The position numbers and the translations under genes were made by a program. Under the pieces are notes generated by a model. The model saw only the letters and a program-made list of their open reading frames with translations, was not told where the DNA came from and made no database searches. DNA of 64,000 nt from Sphaerolaimus hirsutus (Eukaryota > Nematoda > Chromadorea > Monhysterida > Sphaerolaimidae), in contig OZ038453.1 of the NCBI GenBank assembly GCA_964036195.1, forward strand, positions 17,521,206 through 17,585,205, in the 5' to 3' direction. Shown in pieces: positions 1-9,900 of this stretch (position 1 is the stretch's first letter; every line of letters starts with the position of its first letter).

Positions 1-404
1 CTTTTTGGTCTCAAATGTCCAGAAAAAAATATATTAAAAATATAAATTTATTCAGGAACAAAAATTTGTATGAATTCTCATTTATATTTTCCAGAAAAAA
101 TGTGGAAAAAAATTTTTTTCTGCAGCAAGGGTGGTCTGAGGGGGGTGCCCCCTAGAGTATATATAGTAAATACTTGGGGGCACCCTCACACAAGATGAGA
201 GCCTAACAGGTTGCATGTGGGATTTGTAAAATACAATAAAGTGATTTTCTCATTTATATTTTCCACCAGTTTATGAGTGAGTATTTCGTTTAATGAAAAT
301 TTGTGATATCGGATTGTGGAATTGAATGGTATTCGATACACAGTTACGGCAGAATGCTGTGGTAGTTGCACCATCGACAAAAAAATGCGGGCCGTTTTGG
401 GACC
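1..404. other. AT-rich flank, nothing assigned
   Basis: AT-rich sequence with no convincing coding frame on either strand and no recognisable repeat ends. Confidence 0.4.
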
Positions 405-439
405 TTTGTAATTAGGGTTCAAACGGGATCCCGATCCCG

Positions 440-1286
440 GAGGCGCAGGACCAGTGCACAAGTAAACCCGGTGCACAAGTAACAATGTCCGGTTCCAATG
501 TAGACCTGGTGCTTAGGTACGGCCACCATAATTGAGCACTGGGTTTTCATGGGCACTGTAGAGTTTCAGTATGGGGGGTTTGAGGGGGGTTGGGTTACCC
601 CCCAAATGCTCCAGCTATCTACATATGTATCTAGCAATTTTTCTCCCTTTTTCCTTCTAAAGCTTGAAAAAACCCATATAATCAAGGACGTAGCCAGAGG
701 GGGGGGGCGGGGGGGCGGCCGCCCCCCCCCTTCCCGGGTCGGACAAGAAAATATACCCGAAATGGTGCTTCCGAAAAGCGATTTTGTCGCCAGTCCGGAA
801 AAATTTTGCGCGCAAGCGCGCATTTCGGCGCCGCACAGTATATTTTAGTTATACCTGTGGTTTACGACCAAAAAAGCACTGAAAATTCGCCCCCGTCGCT
901 TTATATGTATGTAAAATACATACAAGTACAGCACTATTTGGCGCCAATGCCAACGCCAATGGCGCCATGGCGTCGCGCCTACGAATGGCGCTGGCGCCAA
1001 GGCGCCATTCCTTTACCACAGGGGTCAAATTTGGGGGGGGGGGGCGCCGCCCCCCCCCGTTCGCCGAGCTCCGTATACAATCCGCCCCCCCCCCGCTCAA
1101 AAATCCTGGCTACGTCCCTGCATATAATGAACCCCTGAGACTCCCCCCTACAAAACGTCAAATATACACATGATTAGTGATGGAATGGCGCTATTTGAGG
1201 GCACCAAAGTAAGCCGCACCATGGTGCCCTTCGACTACTTTTGCTACTTGTGCACCGGGTTTACTTGTGCACCGACACACACCCAT
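440..1286. mobile_element. Foldback element with 17-bp end repeats, nested in the 413-1687 hAT
   Basis: The ends carry inverted copies of a 17-bp unit, GTGCACAAGTAAACCCG, following a 19-nt block ending TGCA on each side. It sits inside the GATCCC hexamer array, so its target duplication cannot be defined. It contains the 683-1120 element and, at 1174, a fragment starting TAGTGATGGAATGGCGC like the 52691 hAT. Confidence 0.65.
683..1120. mobile_element. hAT-like MITE, 438 bp, TSD CATATAAT
   Basis: Begins CAAGGACGTAGCCAG and ends CTGGCTACGTCCCTG, with perfect 8-bp direct repeats CATATAAT at 675-682 and 1121-1128. The ends carry long G and C runs. A truncated relative lies at 13282-13698. Confidence 0.9.
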
Positions 1287-1767
1287 CCCGGATCCCGTGA
1301 AATTCCGGGATTTAGCAGTCCCGATCCCGATCCCGAAACTTTTCAAATCCCGATCCCGATCCCGAGAAACTCCAAAGTCCGGGATCCCGATCCCGGAAAA
1401 ATTAGTGGTAATTATCAAACGTGAAAAAACGACGTTTTTGCATGCAAAAATGTGAACGCAAACCCCCAGCGTTCATTTTATGCCACGTTTCTGGCATCCA
1501 ACAGTGTTTTTAGACCTTTATGAACAACTGTGGATGCCAAAACATTGGCCAAAATCTCTATCCCAAGACCCCAATCCCGATCCCGTAAAAATGCCAATCC
1601 CGATCCCGTGACCCCAATCTTGATCCCGAAATCTCAAAAAACCAATCCCGATCCCGATCCCGAAAAGTCAATCCCGTTTGAACCCTATTTGTAATGCATT
1701 GTAATTTCAAGTGGAAAAAAGTCAGGGGCTTTACAGGCAGGTTTTACAGTGCGCTGAGCGCCAAAAA

Positions 1768-3005
1768 TCACGCAAATATTCTCAACACAAACTTTGCATT
1801 GTCCGCATTGCCAAGCTGCAGGGTGCCGCTTTTCACCAACAATTTAGCTTTTTCAGTAGCATCCATTTTGTCAGCGACTAGATCAATTGAATTGTCACTC
1901 GATTTAGAACCTTTTGCTTTTCTGCTGGATTTTGTCGATTTTTGATCACTTTTCTTTGATTTGGACTGCTCTTGTGTAGTTGACGAATGACGGCTGGCGC
2001 CGGTCGATGCTAAGTGAGGGTTTTTTAAAGGGGTAAGGCTTGATCAGAATACCGACAGATTTTCCAGGGTGTGGGATTGGCAGCGCCGTTTTACAAAAAA
2101 ATGCCAGGTTGAAAAACTTTATTTCAAATAACAACGGCCGAAATTGTTGAATTTAGTAAGTATTTTGCAATAGATTTGCACAAATTTACACACAACTTGA
2201 AACCTAAATTATCTACTTATCTTCACGAAACTTCGGTCGTTTTTCACGACCCTAGCGGGAGCACAACACTGAAACTGGCATTTTTATCGATACCGGGTTT
2301 CAACCGAACTCACATGTCCTACGATCGGCAGCCAATGAACCGGGCGTATTTGATTCTTTGCCATCGGAAGCTTGTAGATCGGCCAACTGGCGCCGCTGCG
2401 GCACAAGTTACACTCTAAAGTTTCATTGTGACACTTGACAGTTGTGACATTGTACACGGCTTCAAAAATTCCAATGTTTGAATTCAAAAAACAGGCCCAA
2501 CAAGAAGGTTTCAACTCAGAGTTGGCATCCTGCCAACTGCGGTTTCCGGTACAAAATCGCACTATCATTGGCCATAACGGTACAAATATCTGTTCAAACT
2601 GACTAATTGAAGTAGTTGGTCATAAATTCCCTTGAAACGTAACTCCTCCTTTGTCAGCTCCTTGGGAAACTGTGTTTGCAACATTTCAGCCGAAAAATGT
2701 AACTGCCAAACCAAATTGGAAATTTTTTTGGCACACATCCAATTTTCAATCACAACCACTCCAGATATAAATAAAGGGTGGGTTTCTACTACAAAATCGA
2801 CATTCCACTGAGTCACAAACAAATTCGGCTACAGGAATCAATATGGAACGGTTGTTTTCTACGTAGTAGGTTCATAACAGGTTCAGATAGGTATCCAGGA
2901 TGATTAGAAATCTTATCCAAATGTATTTTTTGCGAAAAAAAATAAAATAATGTTGCGAAATCGGTGCCATTGCGATTGGGAACCATGCCGTATGAGGACT
3001 TGCAG
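1768..3005 (-). CDS. Tentative multi-exon gene with very small introns, function unknown
   Basis: Possible exons in transcript order: 3005-2879, 2828 to about 2579, 2536-2314, 2268-2217, 2009-1768. The last three join in consistent phase (0, then 1) across a 45-bp and a 207-bp intron and end in TGA. The join between the second and third exons (about 42-47 bp) is unsure. The protein shows a CWAC pair, then CHNETLECNLC, then a Lys/Ser-rich tail and MDATEKAKLLVKSGTLQLG near the end. I recognise no family. The minus strand of this 1.2 kb looks protein-like in chained frames, while the plus strand does not. A hAT-like element begins 73 bp downstream, so the 3' UTR may be disrupted. It could also be a decayed transposon gene. 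Confidence 0.35.
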
Positions 3006-3075
3006 CTGTGCCAAAATTTCGGAATCCGAAATAATTATGAATTAAATAGGCTGACACCAGCTATATAACCATGTA

Positions 3076-3597
3076 AACACCTTCCCGGTCACGTCCGGCA
3101 CCCATTTTTTGATTTTACTTCTCACATCCTATACCCAGTTCTAGGGTGCCGCAGAGGCTGAAACTTGGGGGAGATATTGGCGCAACCCCCCTCTACCTCG
3201 CATGAATTAGGGGGGTCGCGGCGACCCCTCTCAGGGTGGGTCGCCCTAAGTGCAAAATTTTTTTGTGGCTTTTTTGGTGTCCCTAGTGTATAGTGTATAG
3301 TAGGGGAGTGGTGTTGGTAACACATCCCCAAAATTTTAGATGTATACCGCTCCCACAGCTCAAAAATCAGCGGGTGCCGGACCTGCTGTGGGACACCAAA
3401 AAAGCCACATAAAATATTTGCACTTAGGGCGACCCACCCTGACAGGGGTCGCCGCGACCCCCCTACTTCATGCGAGGTAGAGGGGGGTTGCGCCAATATC
3501 TCCCCCAAGTTTCAGCTTCTGGCGCGCCCTAGAACTGGAGATAGGGTGTCACAAGTACGATCAAAAATAGGGTGCCGGACGTGACCGGGAAGGTGTT
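3076..3597. mobile_element. Foldback MITE, 522 bp, TA target
   Basis: The two halves are near-complete inverted repeats: AACACCTTCCCGGTCACGTC at one end and its complement at the other, both bordered by TA. Internal words include GGGTGGGTCGCCCTA. The 1.45-kb element at 49693-51143 belongs to the same family. Confidence 0.8.
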
Positions 3598-3599
3598 TA

Positions 3600-4012
3600 T
3601 ATAAACAGAAATAGCGATTATTAAGGTGGGAATTGGCAAAGTGGAGCACATTTTAGCGATTTTGAGCTAACTTTAAGCTTTTACGCTCATTCGTATAATA
3701 CGCAAGTGGTAACTTTGGCTCATGAGCAAGTGAGGAGTTTGATTCCATAACCCGTTATCTGCACGTTTTTGGGATTTTTGAAAATCGCACTTAAAATTTT
3801 GACATTGGCCCGAGGCAGCATGGTTTGAGTGACAACGCTCGCTCAAAACTTTTCGAAAACGCCATGAATTTATCTACATTTTCCATATTTACAACCCTCT
3901 GGCTGGCAAATATGGTTAAAGTTATGGCCACTTGATTGACATCACATCAACATATGTACATGCAGATTTGTTCCTTAACGGGTTTCGAGTGCAAACTCCA
4001 TTTTTGTATGGT
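3600..4012. other. No gene; start of a 20-bp motif cluster
   Basis: No coding frame found. From 3749 the inverted motif TAACCCGTTATCTGCAC appears. The matching AACGGGTTTCGAGTGCAAAC and variants recur at 3978, 4192, 4227, 4268 and 4314, forming a small repeat cluster that the 4022-4164 element interrupts. Confidence 0.5.
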
Positions 4013-4021
4013 GATTTTGAC

Positions 4022-4164
4022 GGGCCAGGCCTATTTCGCACATACGCCCGTTTCGCACAGGCATCATTTTTGTGCGAAACGGGCGTTTGTGCGACACGGG
4101 CTTCATGCGTGTGCGAAACGGGCGTTTGTGCGAAACAGGCGTATGTGCGAAACAGTGCACACCC
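4022..4164. mobile_element. Short 17-bp-module element, 143 bp, 9-bp TSD
   Basis: Perfect 9-bp direct repeats GATTTTGAC flank it (4013-4021, 4165-4173). The left terminal block is GGGCCAGGCCTATTTCGCA and the right block, read inward, is GGGTGTGCACTGTTTCGCA, 19 nt each. The interior is almost only copies of a 17-bp unit, CGCACATACGCCCGTTT, in both orientations. Confidence 0.8.
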
Positions 4165-4173
4165 GATTTTGAC

Positions 4174-4950
4174 ACCTCTTGGTCAAATCCTTAATGGGTT
4201 TCGGATGCAAACTTTTTTATCTGCAGATAACGGGTTTCGGGTGCAAAAAATGATAGTTTTTTTTGTAGATAACGGGTTTCGAGTGCAAACTCGCCTATTT
4301 TTGGCTGTAGATAACGGGTTTCGGATGCAAAGTTGCATTTTTTTCAAAAATCGGTATCTCTGTATCTCGGGAATGGTATGAGATATTGAGGTAATTTTTT
4401 TTAATGAAAAAAATGAAAATATATATCAGACCCGCACTTAACTCATTTTTTTCGGTTAGGTATACTTATAGTCCTAGATAGCAGTGCGTCTGTTTGCAGC
4501 ACGCGCGCAGCGGTCATCAGATACTGCCCGAGAAACGGGAATAACTCGGCCCCTCTCTCGCGCAGCTAAATTGAGTATGCGTAACTGTATTTAGATATTT
4601 TTTAGACGTGTGCCGAATTACGTGCGTATTGTGCGGTCACTCTGATGTAACCAGCGTGCTAATCTGGGGGATTATGTCGGAGGAATTATGATGTCCGCCG
4701 ATGAAGAATATTGTGCACTCGCTTTCACTGTCATACTAAGTGTGATGTCCGCCGATATTTGTACTGTATTGAAAAAACAAGTGATTTGAGAAAATATAAT
4801 TAAACCATCAGCATTGATTGACAGACTCCTCGCTCCGGTAAACTCAAATGTGTTCAAAACAGATGGGTTCAATTGTGTTTCCCTATCAATTTTTACCAAA
4901 TTATAAATATTTTTCCAATTTTTCAAGATTTTGCCAATACTGACCCCGCG
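4174..4950. other. No gene; repeated motif then unique sequence
   Basis: The first part continues the AACGGGTTTCG motif cluster to about 4340. The rest shows a short direct repeat (TGATGTCCGCCGATG at 4689 and TGATGTCCGCCGATA at 4742) and no convincing coding frame. Confidence 0.4.
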
Positions 4951-5200
4951 CACACTAGTTGACATCGACAACAGATGTCAACTGGTTCCCATCCCAATTC
5001 AAAGCTTGCTAGCGAATAACAATACGCATCGTATACATATTACTTCATGCCGGCCGTATACATTGCACATACCGCAATAATTTTTCTGCGTTTTGCACAG
5101 ATCACAACACTTTCACTTGAACGTCGCTCGTCGGCTCGTGAGCAAGCTTTTAATTAGGGTGGGAACCAGTTGACATCTGCTGTCGATGTCAACTAGTGTG
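4951..5200. mobile_element. Inverted-repeat element, ends CACACTAGTTGACATC
   Basis: About 50 bp at each end are inverted copies, CACACTAGTTGACATCGACA inward. Single copies of this terminus also lie at 11540 and 13110 in SLC2A introns, next to a GGCCCACA. I could not define a target duplication. Confidence 0.65.
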
Positions 5201-5424
5201 TGTAGCAATTCATTAGTGCACTCCGTCACACTCGCCACACACTAGTCGGAGTCTGATCTAGTCGCAAATCGGCACCTTTGATGCTTACCGCTCTGACCCC
5301 TCAAACGTGCAAATGTAAATGGTGCGCGGCGTGTCAAAAAAATACGAAAAACAATCGATACTGACCCAAGCGACGCCAGGACTATAAGTATACTTTGCCT
5401 TTTTTTCACTTTTGCACTCTACAG

Positions 5425-5566
5425 GTTACGGAACCAAACGCCTCAAGTCCTTCTACGTGGTGCGATTCGATGCAGAAGTGTGGGGAAAGTGCGTGTCTTC
5501 CCGTATGCTCAACCCGTGCACAATTCCATGCAATTTCACCCGTCGGGCGCTTTATGTGCGCCTTAG
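5425..5566 (+). CDS. Candidate isolated coding exon
   Basis: Between TTTGCACTCTACAG and a GTTTCA, one frame reads GYGTKRLKSFYVVRFDAEVW and on to YVRLR without stops, phase 1 in and phase 2 out. The same frame continues to a TGA ending at 5639, with a hydrophobic FVVVLVPVP just where the palindromic repeat at 5613 begins. I do not recognise it. No partner exon was found, so it may be a gene remnant. Confidence 0.25.
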
Positions 5567-5612
5567 GTTTCAATTGGATCTAGCAGATGTGACGCAATTT
5601 GTAGTTGTACTG

Positions 5613-5788
5613 GTGCCAGTTCCGCAAGTGGAGAAGTGAAAGCTCAAATGGCAAGTAAAGTGACAAAAGCGAAGTAAAGTGAGAAGTGAAATGGCACATT
5701 TTTTCACTTGCCGTTCCATTTTAGTTTAGCCATTTCAATTCGCTTTTGCCGTTTGCGTTTCCTCTTCTCAACTTGCGGAACTGGCCCC
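5613..5788. repeat. Palindromic repeat, 176 bp
   Basis: GTGCCAGTTCCGCAAG at the left is matched by CTTGCGGAACTGGCCC at the right, with AAGTGAAA-type words in between on both arms. Related AAGTG-rich sequence occurs at 44145-44340. Confidence 0.55.
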
Positions 5789-5895
5789 TGAACTCTGAAC
5801 AAGGAACAAATTCTGAACAATTCTGTGTTATACTAAACACAAGGACAATCAGCTTGCACAGAAAAAATACGTTGGTTCTATTTTACTACTACATA

Positions 5896-6579
5896 TGAAG
5901 GGTGTGCTTCTAAAAGTACCGATCTACAAATTTTTCAAATTTGAGTTAGGACCATTTTTGGGGTCCCCATAAACATGCGCTTCAAAAAAATATATAATAT
6001 GTGGGGGGTGCGAAATTCAATTTTGAGATATGAGGGGTCGAAAAAAGCAAAAAAATCGCAAAATACGGTTTTTGAAATTTTAAAAGTACCGATCTACAAG
6101 CTTTTTCAGCTTTTGTGTCTTTAAAAGTACCGATCTACACACTTTTTTCAAAGTTGTTCTTTTAAATGTACCGATCTGCACATTATTTTTTGTGCTTCTC
6201 AATGTACCGATGTCAGATCGGCATCCGATTGAGCAAAAACTCATTTTGTGCTTTTTTATTATGGGTAAAAGTACCGATCTACAGCTGTCTGATTTTGTGC
6301 TTTAAAAAATACCGATCTACATGCTATTACCAATTTGTTCCTTTAAAATGTACTGTACTACAAAAATATAATTCACTAAATTTTATATAGCTAGTGTTAT
6401 GTGTATAATCAATGATTATACCCATGCATGTGGATACCCAACAATATGGCCGAAATACCCATACCCAAAATTCCCATACCCAATACCCATGTATGGGTAT
6501 TGCATACTCCAAACTTTCAATTGCAATTATCTCAAAATCGATTTTTTGTAGATCGGTACTTTTAGAAGCACACCCTTCA
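5896..6579. mobile_element. TIR element, 684 bp, TA target, AAGTACCGATCTAC repeats
   Basis: Starts TGAAGGGTGTGCTTCTAAAA and ends with its complement, bordered by TA on both sides. The motif AAAGTACCGATCTAC recurs at 5914, 6083, 6122 and 6268 and inverted at the right end. A run of TACCCA hexamers sits near 6460. Confidence 0.75.
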
Positions 6580-6843
6580 TATATTTAGAAATGTAACCAG
6601 TATTTTAATAATATTTTGACTTTTTTGTGAAGTGAAGTCATACTTAATGATAAAGACGGGGCAAGAGTAGTTTCCTTATCACACCCTGAAAGTTAATTGG
6701 CACATTGATTCTGCGAAAAGTTTCTTATGTTTAAATATCAATTTATTGACATTTGTTTATTTGTTTTTGACACTGCGAAGGCGCTTCTTAAAAACATTCT
6801 CATTCAATCTGAATTTGAATCAAATTTGAAAAATTCCCCAAAA

Positions 6844-6963
6844 ATGTCTATGGAAAACGGCGGCAGTGTGTCGATGACATGGCGATATTATGTCACCCTG
6901 TTTGTAACGGCCACTGGCGCCTCCTTTCAGTTTTATAGTTATGGAGTTTTGAATCCACCCCAG
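6844..6963 (+). CDS. SLC2A exon 1 (start codon, TM1)
   Basis: Encodes residues 1-40, ending VLNPPQ just before a GTGGGA donor (phase 0). The reading frame is open upstream to an ATG at 6727, but GLUT proteins usually begin shortly before TM1, and the ATG at 6844 has A at -3. A second ATG lies two codons later at 6850. Intron 1 (484 bp) shows low-complexity T-rich sequence and short repeats of a GGAAA-type motif around 7195-7320. Confidence 0.85.
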
Positions 6964-9900
6964 GTGGGATGCCGTATGATATTGGTTTTATTAGTGTTGA
7001 AACTACATTTTTTTGTGGTGATTTACAACTTTTTTTACATTTTTGCTGTTGTTTGTTTTTGTCATATTTTTTTTGTTTTTGTGGCATTTTCACATTTGGC
7101 ATTAATGATTAATGAAATGTGATAAATATTTAAGTGCACATGGGCCTACCCATAGTGCCCAAAAATTTTACAGAAAGCGTAAATGTACAAAAATTTTCGG
7201 CAGTCGGAAAGCGGAAAGGTAAAAATTTTTCAGCTGCCAGAAAATGGAAACGTATAATTTTTTCAGCATTTGGCAAACAGAAAACGGGAAGGCGAAATTT
7301 TGCTTCCGAAAAACGAAAAGTTGACACTATACCTGGGTATGGTTATAGGGAAAATCAGACGGTCGTTTATAAATTGAAATTATATAAAATTTAAAAAGTT
7401 TTAGAACACATTTTTCCGCACATAAGTTCATCACTTTCTACACGCAGGCGCTTATAGAGCGGTGGATAAATGAGACCTATGCAGAGCGATTTGACAATGG
7501 CGGTCTAGATAGACAAGGCTTGACCACTTTTTGGGGTTTCACTGCCTCGTCCATTTCTATTGGAGCCGTTTTAGGTTGCATACATTTTTGAAGATACCAT
7601 GTTTGCTTGAAAAATACCCCCTTGAATGGTTCACTCCTCTCGAATAAATCCCCCCCAGTAAGACGAGTGAAGAAAAAAATTACCCCCCCCCTTGCATAAT
7701 TTAAGCATCCTCCCTTAAGTGATTCGTACAATTTTTGTGCCTACTTTTAACAAAAATGGCACGTTTTTGTGTTAATAAAACATATCTCACGAAATCAGTT
7801 CATAGAAATATGCTTGAAAATCATGACGAAAAAGTCACATTTTTTGACCAACCACAGATTTAAAAAAGTCCCGTAAAATACGGGTATGTGCCTGTGCGCA
7901 TCTAAACTCGGTGCACATGTAAGCCAAATTTTCCGTATTTCTCCATCACGCTGATGTATATTAAATAAATAGGTCTTCGTACTTTCAATTCTCTACAAAA
8001 TACACCGAATGGCGTGCCCGTTGCTCGATATTTATGTCTTAAGTATATTTACATACATATCAGCGATAATTGGCGCCAACGCTATGACGCCATCCGTCAC
8101 CATGTAGGTAAAATTTGAGGCGGGGGGTTGAGCCAACCCCTCCCCCCCTTGACCGGGCTCAGTAAACAAACAAGCCCCCCGCTAAAAATACTGCATATGT
8201 CCCTAGCCCCCCGATCATCGGGTCTACATGTGCACCGGGTTTACATGCGCAGCGTGTTCTCGCCGTAAAATACTTCTGTCTTCGCAGGTTCACTAACTAC
8301 CAGACCATTATGCGAGCACATAGGCAGACGATCGGGTCTTATTTTCAATGGAATTGTCAATGTTATAGCGGGTATTTTCAGTATTTTGGCAAAGCCATTC
8401 AAGTCGCCAGAGCTGCTGATTTTTGGAAGGTTGGTTGAATGTCGATCAATTGGCATTGTGCCTAGCATTGAAAAAATCTGGGAGATTTAGATATTTTTTT
8501 TAACCGTTAAGTTGTAGTTTTAAGTTGTAAAAAATCTTGTGTTTACTTTCTCAAAGTTTTTCAAGGAGATTAAATTTACTATATTTTCTCTGCATTTTTC
8601 CAGAGAGATTTAATTTTTCTCTTTTTAACATATTTTCTGAGATTATATTGAATTGTATAGAAATAGATGAACAGCTACTGTAGAGTACGCTAGAGTACGC
8701 TGGAAGAGCCCGTGCCATCCGACATCTAAACCCATCCCACATCTAGACCGACCGCACATCTCAATTTGTGTCATCCGTGTCAACGGGGGGGGGGGCTGCT
8801 AACCCCACCCCAAACCGCCCACCGATCTATCTTTCCCTGAGGCAATTTTTTTGGCTACTTTCCCCTGAACCCCCCCCCCCCCCTCCCCGCTAATTGCCCG
8901 GCTATCTAGCTATCTGGAGCGCTTTTGAGCAATTTTACTCTAATTTGCACCCAAAATCTCTAATTTTCATACTTCTTATAGATTTTCACCTTCCAAATCA
9001 TTACGTCACGTGTTTTATTGCCTATTCTCAGCATGCCGGGTATAATTAAATGTGTTCCGTGTCAACATGTTCGGTGTCCCAGTCTAGATGTGGGATGGGT
9101 TTAGATGTCGGTTAAGCATGGCCCCACTGGAATACGGCATTTTTTCAGTATTCAGGACAATCCTATCGCAGACTGCTGTATGGCATGTGCATGGGCGTGA
9201 GCAGCGGCTTGTGCCCCATGTATCTCATGGAAATCACACCCGTGCAGAGACGCGGCGCCGCAGGTGGGAGGGGGGGGGGTATTTGGAAATTGTTTTATTG
9301 TTGAAATCGTACTTCCTGTCGTGAATTTGATTGCGGTTATTGGTAATCGTTTTGGATTCATGCTGGGGTCTTTTGGTGGTTTCTCAATTTAAGTGATGAC
9401 GATAAAAAAATTCACCACACGCTTGACCTTGACCAGTCGACATAAAACATATTTTTGACAGAAATAATCACTTTAAATGCTATCCCATGACACTACAGCC
9501 ATTCTATGGCTATATATAACATCACAAAGTACTGTCACCTGTCTGATCTACCTGTATATGTTGACTCATGGGCAAGGGCCCATTCCGCATCAAAAACCAT
9601 TCCGCACATGTGCCCATCCCGCAAATGATGTGACCCATCCCGCAAATGTGCATATCCCGCAACCAGGTGATGCAACTTGCGGGATGGGCCATGATGCGGA
9701 ATGGGCACAAATGCATGATGGGCATATGTGCGGGATGGGCTAGGTATCTCCCCCGCAGTCCGCACAAGTGTCATGTTACCAAGCACGGCCCGGGAGGCGA
9801 TATGTGCGGGATGGGCTAGGGATTAGCGGGATTCGCGACCCGCAGAGTGTGGGGGGGGGCGTACATGCGGAATGGGCCGCAGATTTTCATGAACGGCGCG

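Larger units (their letters stand above)
413..1687. mobile_element. hAT-like non-autonomous element, 1275 bp, TSD TTTGTAAT
   Basis: Terminal inverted repeats TAGGGTTCAAACGGGAT are flanked by perfect 8-bp direct repeats TTTGTAAT (405-412, 1688-1695), the hallmark of hAT transposition. Next to the ends lie tandem GATCCC hexamers (429-440 and 1286-1680). It has no transposase. The interior is occupied by at least two other elements. Confidence 0.9.

Noticed and set aside
3122-3508. 128-codon minus-strand frame
   Set aside because: It lies entirely within the 3076-3597 foldback and repeats its own arm sequence inverted.
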